Translations under genes and position numbers: made by a program
Notes under the pieces: generated by a model
What the model was told of the DNA's origin: nothing
What the model saw: the letters and a program-made list of their open reading frames with translations, nothing else
The model's database searches: none
NCBI GenBank assembly: GCA_031548435.1
Contig: JAVBRA010000007.1
Coordinates: forward strand, 62,001-126,000
Source of the DNA: JAVBRA01 sp031548435
Lineage (GTDB): Bacteria; Bacteroidota; Bacteroidia; Bacteroidales; Rikenellaceae
DNA length: 64,000 nucleotides
Reading direction: 5' to 3'
Part shown: one piece after another, positions 41,056-49,788 of the stretch
How positions within the stretch are numbered: the stretch's first letter is position 1
Layout: the number at the start of each line of letters is the position of its first letter

Positions 41056-43443
41056 ATGAAAAAAGCCGCCACACGCACCGCCAAACCCACCAAACCCAAC
41101 CAAACCAAAGAGCAAAAGTTCACGAAATGGTTCTGGCGCATTTTCCTGGCGCCATTCGCCGTGCTGTTCCTGCTGCTGTTACTGGCCGGGGTCGGCGTGT
41201 TCGGGAGCCTGCCCACGTTCGAGGAGCTGGAAAATCCCAAGAGCAACCTGGCCACGCAGATCATCTCGGCCGACGGGGAGGACATCGGCAATTTCTCGAT
41301 CCAGAACCGCGTGTACGTTTCGTACGAGGAGATATCGCCCTTCGTGGTGGCCGCGCTGGTTTCGACCGAGGACGCCCGCTACTACCGCCACTCCGGGATC
41401 GACTTCAAGGGGCTGGGGCGCGTGGCCGTGAAAACCATCACCCTGATGAACCGCAACCAGGGCGGGGGCAGCACCATCTCGCAACAGCTGGCAAAAAATC
41501 TCTTTCCGCGCGATACCGTCTACCGCCGCAACCCCCTCGTAAAAACAGGCAAGCTGGCCGTGGCCAAGCTCAAGGAGTGGATCGTGGCCGTGAAGCTCGA
41601 ACACAACTACACCAAGGAAGAGATCATCGCCATGTACCTCAACACGGTCGAATACGGCAACAACGCGTTCGGCATCAAGTCGGCCGCGCAGACTTTTTTC
41701 AGCAAAACCCCGGCCGAACTGAACATCCAGGAGGCGGCCACGCTGGTAGGCATGGTCAACGCCCCCACGCGCTACAGTCCGCGCCGCAACTACGACCGGT
41801 CGCTGGCGCGCCGCAACACGGTGATCTCGCGCATGGACAAAAGCGGATACATCACCGGCCATGTGCGCGACTCGCTCTGCAAACTGTCCATCGAACTCGA
41901 CTTCCATCCCATCTCGCACGACGAGGGGATCGGCACCTACTTCCGCGAAATGATCCGCCTGGTGATGACCATGCCGCGGCCCAAGCGGTCGCAGTACGCC
42001 AACGACTGGGACTACGAATACGAACTCCGGCGCTGGGACGAAAACCCGCTCTACGGCTGGATCTACAAAAACAGGAAGAGCGACGGCTCGATGTACAACC
42101 TCTACAAAGACGGGCTCAAAATTTATGTCACGATCGACTCGCGGATGCAACGCTACGCCGAGCAGGCGCTCTACCTGCACCTCAAAACCACCGTCCAGCC
42201 GAAGATGGACGAGCAGGTCAAGCGCAGCGGCACTCCCTACCGCGGCGCCTCCAAGTCCGACATCGAAGCGTCGATCGACCGCGCGGTGCGGCTTTCCGAC
42301 CGGTGGCGCGAGATGAAAAAAGCGGGCTATTCAGACGCCGACATCCTGAAGGAGTTCGCCAAACCGGTGGACATGACCGTTTTCTCGTACCGCGGCCCCG
42401 TCGACACGACGATGACTCCGCTCGATTCGGTGAAATACTACAAAACGCTGATGCGCGCGTCGTTCGTGGCGGTCGACCCGATCAGCAGCCAGGTGAAGGC
42501 GTACGTCGGCGGCGTCGACTTCAAATACTTCAAGTACGACATGGCCAAACAGGGCAAGCGGCAGGTGGGATCGACCATCAAGCCGTTCGTCTACACGTTC
42601 GCCATCGACCAACTGGGGCTGACCCCGTGCACCGAGGTGCCGAACCTGCAAACCACCATCGAATCTCCCAACGGGAAGATATGGACTCCGCGCGAAGCCT
42701 CGAAGGTGGAGTACAACGGCGAGATGCACCCGCTGAGCTGGGGGCTGGCCAACAGCCGCAACAACTATTCGGCCTGGATCATGAAAGCGGCGCACAACCC
42801 CGACGTGGTGGCCGACTTCATCCACAAGCTGGGCATGACCAGCTACATCTACCCGGCCTACGCGTTGTGCCTGGGCTCGTCCGACGCTTCGCCCTACGAG
42901 CTGGCCGGAGCTTATTCGACGTTCGTGAACAAGGGGATCTCGACCGAGCCGATCTTCGTGACCCGCATCGAAGACCAGCACGGCAACGTCATCTCGTCGT
43001 TCATTCCGCAGGGGCACGACGCCATCAGCGAGCAGGTGGCCTACACCATGATCACCATGTTGCAGGGGGTGGTCAACGGCGGAACAGCCAGCAGGCTCCG
43101 CTACCGCTACGGCTTCACGGGCGAAATGGGTGGCAAAACCGGAACCTCGCAGAACAACTCCGACGCCTGGTTTGTGGGTGTGACGCCCAAGCTGGTGGGT
43201 GCGGCCTGGATGGGCGGCGACGACATGAGCATCAACTTCGCCTCGGGCGGTGAGGGGGCGGCAATGGCCCTGCCCATCTACGCCGACTTCCTGAAGATGG
43301 TCTATGCCGACAAGGCGCTGGGAGTCACACAGGACGACAAGTTCCTGTTGCCGTACGGAGGCTATCAGGCCCCCTGCCGGTCTGAAAACCCGTACCTCGA
43401 CAGCGGCGAATTCCTGTTCGACGGCGAGGACGACTTTTTCTGA
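41056..43443 (+). CDS. Bifunctional penicillin-binding protein 1A
   Basis: A 795-residue class A PBP. It has a basic cytoplasmic tail, one membrane helix (FLAPFAVLFLLLLLAGVGVF) and a GT51 glycosyltransferase domain with catalytic Glu in STEDARYYRHSGIDFKG and GGGSTISQQLAKNL. A transpeptidase domain follows, with the active Ser in RQVGSTIKPFVYTF, SRNN and GGKTGTSQ. It polymerises and crosslinks peptidoglycan in the periplasm. Length is normal for Bacteroidota PBP1A. It is the only rightward gene here besides asd, with its own promoter. Confidence 0.95.
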   Translation: MKKAATRTAKPTKPNQTKEQKFTKWFWRIFLAPFAVLFLLLLLAGVGVFGSLPTFEELENPKSNLATQIISADGEDIGNFSIQNRVYVSYEEISPFVVAALVSTEDARYYRHSGIDFKGLGRVAVKTITLMNRNQGGGSTISQQLAKNLFPRDTVYRRNPLVKTGKLAVAKLKEWIVAVKLEHNYTKEEIIAMYLNTVEYGNNAFGIKSAAQTFFSKTPAELNIQEAATLVGMVNAPTRYSPRRNYDRSLARRNTVISRMDKSGYITGHVRDSLCKLSIELDFHPISHDEGIGTYFREMIRLVMTMPRPKRSQYANDWDYEYELRRWDENPLYGWIYKNRKSDGSMYNLYKDGLKIYVTIDSRMQRYAEQALYLHLKTTVQPKMDEQVKRSGTPYRGASKSDIEASIDRAVRLSDRWREMKKAGYSDADILKEFAKPVDMTVFSYRGPVDTTMTPLDSVKYYKTLMRASFVAVDPISSQVKAYVGGVDFKYFKYDMAKQGKRQVGSTIKPFVYTFAIDQLGLTPCTEVPNLQTTIESPNGKIWTPREASKVEYNGEMHPLSWGLANSRNNYSAWIMKAAHNPDVVADFIHKLGMTSYIYPAYALCLGSSDASPYELAGAYSTFVNKGISTEPIFVTRIEDQHGNVISSFIPQGHDAISEQVAYTMITMLQGVVNGGTASRLRYRYGFTGEMGGKTGTSQNNSDAWFVGVTPKLVGAAWMGGDDMSINFASGGEGAAMALPIYADFLKMVYADKALGVTQDDKFLLPYGGYQAPCRSENPYLDSGEFLFDGEDDFF

Positions 43444-43640
43444 CATTAACGCCAAGTAGAGAAACAGGCATCGTCGCGAGATACAAAGTATCTCCCAAAA
43501 ATTTTCGGAGCCACCGGCTCTCTTGTTATTAAAACAGGACTCATAAACGTTCACAAGTTAAAGAAGCAATCTTGTTAAGAAAGCATTTCCGATGCCTTTT
43601 TTCAAAAAGCTTCGAAGTAAAATCATAGCAAAACAGAAAA

Positions 43641-44636
43641 ATGAAAGTAGCGGTATTCGGCGCCACCGGATTGGTAGGTGGCGTGATGTTGAAAGTTTTG
43701 GAGGAAAGGAATTTCCCCGTAACGGAGTTGATTCCCATTGCCAGCGAACGTTCGGCGGGCAAGCAGGTCGAGTTCAAGGGAAGGAAATATACGGTGGTGG
43801 TGCCGCAGCAGGGGCTGGAAATGAAACCCGAGCTGGTGATTCTGTCGGCCGGGGGGGGCACTTCGCTCGAATGGGCGCCCAAGTTCGCCGAAGCGGGCTG
43901 TTATGTGGTCGACAACAGCTCGGCCTGGCGGATGGATCCGACCAAGAAGCTGGTAATTCCCGAAATCAACGCTTCGGCGCTGACCAGGGACGACCGCATC
44001 ATCGCCAACCCCAACTGCTCGACGATCCAGATGCTGGTGGCCCTGGCGCCGCTGCACAAGGCGTACAAAATCCGCCGCATCGTGGTTTCGACCTACCAGG
44101 CCATCACCGGCACGGGCGTGAAGGCTGTGGCGCAAATGGAAAACGAGCGCGCAGGCGTGGAGGGCGACATGGCCTATCCGTATGTGATCGACAAAAACTG
44201 CATCCCGCAGTGCGACTCGTTTACCGACAACGGCTATACGAAAGAGGAGATGAAGCTGGTGAACGAAACCCACAAGATCCTGGGCGACGATTCGATCCTG
44301 GTCTCGCCGACGGCCATCCGCGTGCCGGTGGTGGGAGGACACTCCGAGTCGATCAACGTTGAATTCGAAAAGAGTTTCGATCTGGCCGAGCTGCGGAACA
44401 TCCTGGCATCAGCCGAGGGCATTGTGGTGATGGATAACCCCGACAAACTGGAATACCCCATGGCGCGCTACCTGCAACACCGCGACGAGGTGTTCGTGGG
44501 CCGCATCCGCCAGGACATCTCCAATCCCAAGGCCGTCAACATGTGGGTGGTGGCCGACAACCTGCGCAAAGGAGCGGCGACCAACGCGGTGCAAATCGCA
44601 CAGTGCCTGCTGGACAAAGGGTTTATCAAGGCATAG
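43641..44636 (+). CDS. asd: Aspartate-semialdehyde dehydrogenase
   Basis: A 331-residue enzyme that reduces aspartyl-4-phosphate to the semialdehyde, feeding lysine/diaminopimelate, threonine and methionine synthesis. It has the NADP-binding VAVFGATGLVGGVMLKVL, the catalytic Cys in IIANPNCSTIQM, and the His in VVGGHSESINVEF. Complete, with normal length. It lies 197 bases after PBP1A, in a gap without other genes, and converges with the aromatic amino acid operon. Confidence 0.96.
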   Translation: MKVAVFGATGLVGGVMLKVLEERNFPVTELIPIASERSAGKQVEFKGRKYTVVVPQQGLEMKPELVILSAGGGTSLEWAPKFAEAGCYVVDNSSAWRMDPTKKLVIPEINASALTRDDRIIANPNCSTIQMLVALAPLHKAYKIRRIVVSTYQAITGTGVKAVAQMENERAGVEGDMAYPYVIDKNCIPQCDSFTDNGYTKEEMKLVNETHKILGDDSILVSPTAIRVPVVGGHSESINVEFEKSFDLAELRNILASAEGIVVMDNPDKLEYPMARYLQHRDEVFVGRIRQDISNPKAVNMWVVADNLRKGAATNAVQIAQCLLDKGFIKA

Positions 44637-44797
44637 AAGTCGAAAAGGAGGGGGTGGGAGGTTTCCGCCCTTCTTTTTTTGTCCCCATGCCTTTCAGGGA
44701 ACACATTGTTCGTATAAGCCATCACGCACCCGCGAATGGGCCGATGCGGAAAAACGCGGCTTTTTCAACCCGGGGCTTTCTCCGCTCCGAAGCCTGT

Positions 44798-44845
44798 GAA
44801 CGATTTGCGGCGGCGGGACTTCAGTCCCGCCGCCGCAAATCGTTC
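44798..44845. terminator. 48-base near-perfect palindrome between convergent genes
   Basis: The arms 44798-44820 and 44823-44845 are exact complements of 23 bases with a two-base loop; the centre reads GGCGGGACTTCAGTCCCGCC. It lies between asd and the end of the DAHP synthase gene, so it may terminate both transcripts. It has no U-tract, so it may instead be a mobile palindromic repeat. Confidence 0.7.
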
Positions 44846-44859
44846 CCCTCCACAGGGCG

Positions 44860-45936
44860 CTACCCCTTTTTGTTCATCACCTCGTTCTGCAGGTTGATGC
44901 TCTCGATGTGAATGGCATCGAGCACCTTAGACAAAAACTCCCTGCTCAGCCCCAGGCTGTCGGATTTGGAGAGGAAACGGTCGACCACACTGCTCCAGCG
45001 CGTGCTCTGGAGGATGGTCACATCGTTGTCGCGCTTGATCTCGCCGATTTTCTCGGCCACCCTCATCCGCTTGGACAGCAGCATGAACACCTCGTTGTCC
45101 AGTTGGTCGATCTGGCCGCGCATCTGCATCAGCGCCTGCTGGAACTCGGTTTTGCCGGTGGCCTCGGACGCCCGCCATTTGATCATCGACAACATCTCGG
45201 CCAGCCGTTCGGGAGTAATCTGCTGTGCGGCATCGCTCCAGGCATGGTCCGGGTCGACGTGGCTTTCGACGATCAGCCCGTCATAGTCGAGGTCGGCGGC
45301 CACCTGCGACACCTCGGCCAACCCGATGCGGTTGCCGCAGATGTGCGATGGGTCGCAGATGACAGGCACCTCGGGCAGGCGGCGCTTCATTTCGATGGCC
45401 ATGTGCCACATAGGGTTGTTGCGGTATTCGCTGCCTCCGAAGTGCGAGAAGCCGCGGTGGATCAGCCCCACCTGTTCGATGTCCGCCTTCTGGATGCGTT
45501 GCATGGCCCCGGCCCACAGATCGAGATCGGGGTTCATCGGGTTTTTCAGCAGCACGGCCACATCGGCGCCGCGCAACGCATCGGCGATATCCTGCACGCT
45601 GAACGGATTGCCCGTGGTGCGCGCCCCGATCCACAAAATATCAACGCCGAACTCCAGCGCGCTCTCGACATGTTTGGCCGTAGCCACCTCCACGGCCACA
45701 GGCATCCCGGTCTCTTTTTTAATGGCGTTGAGCCACGCCAACCCCTTGAGCCCCACGCCCTCGAACATCCCGGGACGGGTGCGCGGCTTCCATATCCCGG
45801 CGCGCAGCACATCCACCCGGCCGGTGGCGGCGATGCGGCGGCACGTTTCCATGGTTTGCTCTTCGGTCTCGGCGCTGCACGGGCCGGCCATGATGAGCGG
45901 TTTTTTCGATTTGAGGTTGAATGCTTTGGTTTCCAT
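44860..45936 (-). CDS. Bifunctional DAHP synthase / chorismate mutase
   Basis: A 358-residue fusion. Residues 1-255 are a KDOPS-like (type I-beta) 3-deoxy-7-phosphoheptulonate synthase: MAGPCSAETEEQ, GIWKPRTRPG, WIGARTTGNPFSVQD, VICDPSHICGNRIG, VESHVDPDHAWSDA. Residues 265-350 are an AroQ chorismate mutase (MRGQIDQLDNEVFMLLSKRM, VAEKIGEIKR). The enzyme thus catalyses the first shikimate step and the chorismate-to-prephenate step. The mutase domain often mediates feedback by prephenate. It is the last gene of the Phe/Tyr operon, separated from tyrA by 200 bases containing an inverted repeat. Confidence 0.95.
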   Translation of the reverse strand: METKAFNLKSKKPLIMAGPCSAETEEQTMETCRRIAATGRVDVLRAGIWKPRTRPGMFEGVGLKGLAWLNAIKKETGMPVAVEVATAKHVESALEFGVDILWIGARTTGNPFSVQDIADALRGADVAVLLKNPMNPDLDLWAGAMQRIQKADIEQVGLIHRGFSHFGGSEYRNNPMWHMAIEMKRRLPEVPVICDPSHICGNRIGLAEVSQVAADLDYDGLIVESHVDPDHAWSDAAQQITPERLAEMLSMIKWRASEATGKTEFQQALMQMRGQIDQLDNEVFMLLSKRMRVAEKIGEIKRDNDVTILQSTRWSSVVDRFLSKSDSLGLSREFLSKVLDAIHIESINLQNEVMNKKG

Positions 45937-45968
45937 AATATTATCTCTTCATTTTATTATTTTTTATC

Positions 45969-46043
45969 TGTCATCCTGAGCGGGGATCTCCCGATCAAGG
46001 AAACAACCTTCGTTTTGAAGGAGATCCTCCGTTCAGGATGACA
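45969..46043. repeat. Inverted repeat inside the aromatic amino acid operon
   Basis: TGTCATCCTG (45969-45978) is complementary to CAGGATGACA (46034-46043), with further pairing of GGGGATCTCC and GGAGATCCTCC inside. The outer sequence resembles a palindromic repeat widely spread in Bacteroidota and other genomes. It lies between tyrA and the DAHP synthase gene and may tune downstream expression. Confidence 0.65.
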
Positions 46044-46137
46044 CCCCCACAAGGTGTTTTGCCGGGAGTCCACCGTTCCGGACTAAAAACATCGCCGGAC
46101 GCAGCAACGCTGCTGCCAATAAACGGATTTGCGGCTC

Positions 46138-46977
46138 CTACTTGATGATCTTCCGTATCGAGTTGGCTTTCTCCATCGCCGCCGCAAGCCCTTTGGCATC
46201 GTCTTTTTCGAGCATGTGGCGGAATATCTGCAACTGGTGGATGTGCTCGCGCAACACGTCCAGCACATTGTACTTGTTCTGCATCAGGATCGGCACCCAG
46301 GTACTGGGCGAACTCTTGGCCAGACGCACCGTGCTGTCGAAACCGCCGCCCGCCAGGTCGAAGATGTTCTCCGCCTCGCGTTCTTTTTCCAGCACCGTCA
46401 GCGCCAGGGCGAACGAGGTGATGTGCGAGATGTGGCTGACATAAGCCACGTGGGTGTCGTGTTCTTCGGCCTCCATATACTTGATGTTCAGTCCGATGTT
46501 GCGATAGATGCCCTCCACCAGCGACAACGCCTGCGGGGCGCTTTTGCCGCGTTCGCAGATCACCACCGTCTTGCCTTCCATTTTTCCTTTCACCGCCGCT
46601 TCGGGCCCGCTGTATTCCGTCCCCCACATGGGGTGCGTGGCCACGAAATTGCCGCGCCCGGGGTGCCGCGAGATCACTTCGCACAACTCCCCCTTGGTCG
46701 ATCCCATATCGATCACCACCTGTTTGTCCACCTTGTTCAATATCTTCACCGCCAGCATGGGGATGGCGCTCACCGGCACGGCCAGCACAATCAGGTCGGC
46801 CGCCGCCACCGCCTCGTCCAACTCGGCGATCCGGTCGACGATGCCAAGTTCCAGCGCCTTGTCGGCATTGGCTTTGTTGCTTTCCACGCCGATCACCTCG
46901 TCCACGATTCCCTTCTCTTTGAGGTCGAGGGCGAACGACCCCCCGATCAACCCCACACCTATGATCGCCGCTTTCAT
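46138..46977 (-). CDS. tyrA: Prephenate dehydrogenase
   Basis: A 279-residue NAD-dependent enzyme converting prephenate to 4-hydroxyphenylpyruvate for tyrosine. The Rossmann start is AAIIGVGLIGGSFALDL. FVATHPMWGTEYSGPEAA and the His in DTHVAYVSHISH are family blocks. It overlaps the aminotransferase gene by 4 bases. The next gene supplies chorismate mutase activity, so no mutase domain is fused here. Confidence 0.93.
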   Translation of the reverse strand: MKAAIIGVGLIGGSFALDLKEKGIVDEVIGVESNKANADKALELGIVDRIAELDEAVAAADLIVLAVPVSAIPMLAVKILNKVDKQVVIDMGSTKGELCEVISRHPGRGNFVATHPMWGTEYSGPEAAVKGKMEGKTVVICERGKSAPQALSLVEGIYRNIGLNIKYMEAEEHDTHVAYVSHISHITSFALALTVLEKEREAENIFDLAGGGFDSTVRLAKSSPSTWVPILMQNKYNVLDVLREHIHQLQIFRHMLEKDDAKGLAAAMEKANSIRKIIK

Positions 46978-48137
46978 TCCTTGATCTTGTTTAATGCGTT
47001 GGTCAATGTCCGTTCGTCGGCACAGAGGCTCACACGCATGTAGTCGTTGCCTTCGCTGCCGAAGATGCCGCCGGGAGTGATGAACACGCCCTTCTCGTAC
47101 AGCAGTTTATCGCTGTACCGGTAGCAATCCCCCACCCCTTCGGGCAGCCGCCCCCAGATGAACAACCCCGCCTGATCCGGCTCGCAGACACAGCCGATCG
47201 CCTCCATGATCTTGTATCCCAGCTCTTCCCGGCCGCGATACACCTTATCGACCGAGGCGTACCACTCGTCGCCGAGCGACAGGGCATAGGCCGCAGCCGC
47301 CTGCAACGGATAGAACATCCCCGAGTCCATGTTGCTTTTGAAGCGCAGCACCTCCTGCACGCGCTGACTGTCGGCCAGCAGAAAGCCAATGCGCCAACCG
47401 GCCATGTTATGGCTCTTGCTCAGCGAATTGAGCTCTATCGCCACCTCTTTCGCCCCTTCGACCTGCAACAGGCTCAGGGGTTTGTCGTTGCGGATGAAAC
47501 TATACGGATTGTCGTGCACGATCAGGATGTTGTGCCTGCGTCCGAAGGCCACGATCCGCTCGAACAATTCCACCGTCGGCTTGGCCCCGGTAGGCATCTG
47601 GGGGTAGTTGACCATCATCATCTTCACCCCTTGCAGCCCCTGCTTTTCGATTGCTTCGAAGTCGGGCATCCACCCGCCCGCAGCCGTCAGCCGGTATTGC
47701 TCGCACACGCCGCCCGAAAGCGCCACGGCCGAAGTGTAGGTCGGATATCCGGGATTGGGCACCAGCACTTTATCTCCCTTGTTCAGGTAAGCCATGCAGA
47801 TATGCATCAGCCCCTCTTTCGATCCCACCAGCGGCAGGATCTCCGACGCCGGATCAAGCGCCACGCCATAGCGGCGGGCATACCACGCCGCAGCGGCATT
47901 GCGCAGCACCGGCGCTCCGACGTACGACTGGTAGCCGTGGTTTCCCGGCTTGGCGGCCTCGCGCGCAAGGGTTTCGATCACGCCCGCTGCCGGCGGCAGG
48001 TCGGGGCTCCCCACTCCCAGACTGATAATCTCACGCCCCTGGGCCCTCAGCCCGTCGATCTCGCGCAGTTTCTTCGAGAAGAAATATTCTCCGACCCCCT
48101 CGAGGCGTTCCGACGGATGGATGTCAATCAAACTCAT
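46974..48137 (-). CDS. PLP-dependent aminotransferase (class I/II)
   Basis: A 387-residue fold-type I aminotransferase. The Schiff-base lysine is in NSLSKSHNMAGWRIGF. Other blocks are PGYPTYTSAVALSGG, VHDNPYSFI and the C-terminal YMRVSLCADERTL. In this operon it probably transaminates phenylpyruvate and hydroxyphenylpyruvate, or prephenate. An LL-diaminopimelate aminotransferase-like origin is also possible from overall similarity. Overlaps of 4 bases with both neighbours indicate co-translation. Confidence 0.88.
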   Translation of the reverse strand: MSLIDIHPSERLEGVGEYFFSKKLREIDGLRAQGREIISLGVGSPDLPPAAGVIETLAREAAKPGNHGYQSYVGAPVLRNAAAAWYARRYGVALDPASEILPLVGSKEGLMHICMAYLNKGDKVLVPNPGYPTYTSAVALSGGVCEQYRLTAAGGWMPDFEAIEKQGLQGVKMMMVNYPQMPTGAKPTVELFERIVAFGRRHNILIVHDNPYSFIRNDKPLSLLQVEGAKEVAIELNSLSKSHNMAGWRIGFLLADSQRVQEVLRFKSNMDSGMFYPLQAAAAYALSLGDEWYASVDKVYRGREELGYKIMEAIGCVCEPDQAGLFIWGRLPEGVGDCYRYSDKLLYEKGVFITPGGIFGSEGNDYMRVSLCADERTLTNALNKIKE

Positions 48138-48997
48138 ATCTCGGTTCCTTTTTTATAAACTCCGTAAACATGCAACTCTTCGCTGGCGTTGCTCATCTTT
48201 TCAACCACCTGATTGAAAACGCGGATGTCCGGGAACTCCATATCCACATGGAACAGGTAGTGCCACGGCTCGCTGGGGATGGGGTAAGACTGCAACTTGG
48301 TCATATTCACCGGCGCATCTTCCATCTGTTTGAGCACCGAGAACAACGACCCGTGCTCGTTGCCGATCTTGAAATAAAGCGACGCCTTGTCGGGGCCCTC
48401 AACAACTATGCCGGCGTCGGCGGCCTTGATAATCAAGAACCGGGTATAGTTGTTCTTGATGGTGTTGATATTCGGAACAATGACTTTCAGCCCGTACAGT
48501 TCGGCAGCGCGTTGGCTCGCTATGGCGGCGGCGTTGCGCAATCCTTTTTCGGCAATCATCTTGGCGCTGAGGGCCGTATCTTCATACTCGACCAACTTCC
48601 AATCTTTTGTATCGAGGTAATCGGCACACTGCAACAGGGCCATCGGGTGCGAATAGACCTCCTCCACATCGTCCTCAGAGACATCGGGCAACGCCATCAG
48701 GTTCTGCCGGATGCGCAGGTAGATCTCGCCCACCACCTGCAACGAGCTGTTTTGCAGCAAACTGTAATTAGGCAGGATGCTCCCGGCAATTGAATTCTCG
48801 ATGGCCATCACCCCCACATCGGCGTCTTTGGCCGCAACCGCCGCCGCCAGCTTGCGGAACGTGCTGCAACACAACAGTTCGATCTCCCGGCCGATGAACC
48901 CTTCGGCCGCAATCTGGTGGAAACTCCCTTCGTACCCCTGGATAGCCACCCTCAACCTTTTCCCCTCTTTGGGATACCCCACAATTCCTTCGTTCAT
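48134..48997 (-). CDS. pheA: Prephenate dehydratase
   Basis: A 287-residue monofunctional dehydratase making phenylpyruvate. It has the N-terminal VAIQGYEGSFHQIAAEGFIG, GVMAIENSIAGSI, and the catalytic region NNYTRFLII. The C-terminal ACT domain (KASLYFKIGNEHGSLFSVL, ESLQ-like KLQSYPIPSEPWHYLFHVD) binds Phe for feedback inhibition. It is the first structural gene of the operon. The attenuator terminator ends about 17 bases before its ATG, giving both transcriptional and allosteric control by Phe. Confidence 0.94.
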   Translation of the reverse strand: MNEGIVGYPKEGKRLRVAIQGYEGSFHQIAAEGFIGREIELLCCSTFRKLAAAVAAKDADVGVMAIENSIAGSILPNYSLLQNSSLQVVGEIYLRIRQNLMALPDVSEDDVEEVYSHPMALLQCADYLDTKDWKLVEYEDTALSAKMIAEKGLRNAAAIASQRAAELYGLKVIVPNINTIKNNYTRFLIIKAADAGIVVEGPDKASLYFKIGNEHGSLFSVLKQMEDAPVNMTKLQSYPIPSEPWHYLFHVDMEFPDIRVFNQVVEKMSNASEELHVYGVYKKGTEI

Positions 48998-49005
48998 TCT
49001 CGTTT

Positions 49006-49041
49006 AAATTAAAAGATCCCGGCCTTTTCCGGGCCGGGATC
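49006..49041 (-). terminator. Attenuator terminator of the Phe/Tyr operon
   Basis: GATCCCGGCC (49032-49041 on the minus strand) pairs with GGCCGGGATC (49015-49024), followed by TTTTAATTT. It lies between the leader peptide and pheA. Its 5' arm (TCCCGGCCC) can instead pair with GGGCTGGGA in the leader (49081-49089) to form an antiterminator. Confidence 0.87.
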
Positions 49042-49065
49042 CTATGATTCGATGATTTGCTATCA

Positions 49066-49149
49066 TTATTCACAAAGAAGTCCCAGCCCACCTTTTTTAA
49101 AAAAGTAGACGAAGTAAAAATAAAAACCGAAATAACGGGCCATTTTCAT
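49066..49149 (-). CDS. Leader peptide of the Phe/Tyr operon attenuator
   Basis: A 27-codon open frame from ATG at 49149 to TAA at 49066. After MKMAR comes YFGFYFYFVYFF, so 11 of 12 consecutive residues apart from Gly and Val are aromatic-coding Tyr or Phe in close series, then KKGGLGLLCE. A ribosome stalled there by lack of charged tRNA-Tyr or tRNA-Phe would leave the segment 49081-49089 free to pair with the terminator's 5' arm, so pheA is transcribed. With ample aromatic amino acids the ribosome reaches the stop and the terminator forms. The peptide itself needs no function. Confidence 0.9.
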   Translation of the reverse strand: MKMARYFGFYFYFVYFFKKGGLGLLCE

Positions 49150-49171
49150 CTCAATGGGATCTCTTTGGGGA

Positions 49172-49179
49172 CAAAGATA
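49172..49179 (-). promoter_or_regulatory. Promoter -7 box of the Phe/Tyr operon
   Basis: TATCTTTG on the minus strand, about 23 bases upstream of the leader ATG. The -33 TTTG is not clear. The rest of the gap up to 49424 contains nothing recognisable. Confidence 0.65.
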
Positions 49180-49424
49180 AAGTAAAAACAGGCATATTGT
49201 TCCGCATCGGGCATATTTTTTTGAGAATCAGCGGATTTTTTGCCCTGCTTGCATCCAACAAACAACTGTATTTCAGATGTTTACATCATGCAACAGGCGG
49301 CATTCACGGGTTCGGCCGCATCCAAACCGCCGCAGGATCAAAAAACAAACAAGTCCAACGCACTGAAAATGTTTTGATTGAAGCAACCCATCCGCATTCG
49401 GCATCTAACTTTGAATCGTTTTTA

Positions 49425-49456
49425 TTTGCAAAAAACACAGCAAAGCTTTATCTTTG
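49425..49456 (+). promoter_or_regulatory. Promoter of the tRNA-Tyr/tRNA-Gly unit
   Basis: TTTG (49425-49428), 20 bases, TATCTTTG (49449-49456), about 45 bases upstream of tRNA-Tyr. Confidence 0.7.
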
Positions 49457-49500
49457 CACCTCTTTCGGACGGCGACCGCCGCTCTGAAAGGCCAAAGCGA

Positions 49501-49583
49501 GGGAGAATACCAGAGTGGCCAAATGGGGCAGACTGTAAATCTGCTGACGTACGTCTTCGGTGGTTCGAATCCATCTTCTCCCA
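49501..49583 (+). tRNA. tRNA-Tyr (GUA)
   Basis: An 83-base tRNA with acceptor stem GGGAGAA/TTCTCCC, discriminator A, anticodon loop in CAGACTGTAAATCTG giving GUA, and the long variable arm expected of bacterial tRNA-Tyr. T-loop GGTTCGAATCC. No CCA is encoded. Confidence 0.95.
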
Positions 49584-49598
49584 CGAAAAAACGATTTT

Positions 49599-49671
49599 GC
49601 GGAAATAGCTCAGTTGGTAGAGCACAACCTTGCCAAGGTTGGGGTCGCGAGTTCGAGTCTCGTTTTCCGCT
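49599..49671 (+). tRNA. tRNA-Gly (GCC)
   Basis: A 73-base tRNA with acceptor GCGGAAA/TTTCCGC, discriminator T, anticodon GCC in CAACCTTGCCAAGGTTG and T-loop AGTTCGAGTCT. It lies 15 bases after tRNA-Tyr and is probably co-transcribed. Confidence 0.95.
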
Positions 49672-49676
49672 CTGTT

Positions 49677-49718
49677 AATCAGCGATTTATCTAAATGATA
49701 GATCGCTGATTTTTTTGT
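49677..49718 (+). terminator. Terminator of the tRNA-Tyr/tRNA-Gly unit
   Basis: AATCAGCGAT (49677-49686) pairs with ATCGCTGATT (49702-49711), extended by TATC/GATA inside and followed by TTTTT. Confidence 0.88.
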
Positions 49719-49788
49719 TTATGACGGTTGGAGGGCGATCTCAAAGCGTTTTCGAGGGAGGTATTTACTCTTTTGACCTCTTTATTTG

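Noticed and set aside
41022..43253. Long alternative frame within the PBP1A gene
   Set aside because: It overlaps the clearly homologous PBP1A frame and has a low-complexity Arg/Gly/Gln composition.
48768..49091. A GTG-started minus-strand frame (GWDFF start) as the operon leader peptide
   Set aside because: It runs through the terminator into pheA in another frame, whereas the ATG frame at 49149 is short, ends before the terminator and holds the Tyr/Phe run.
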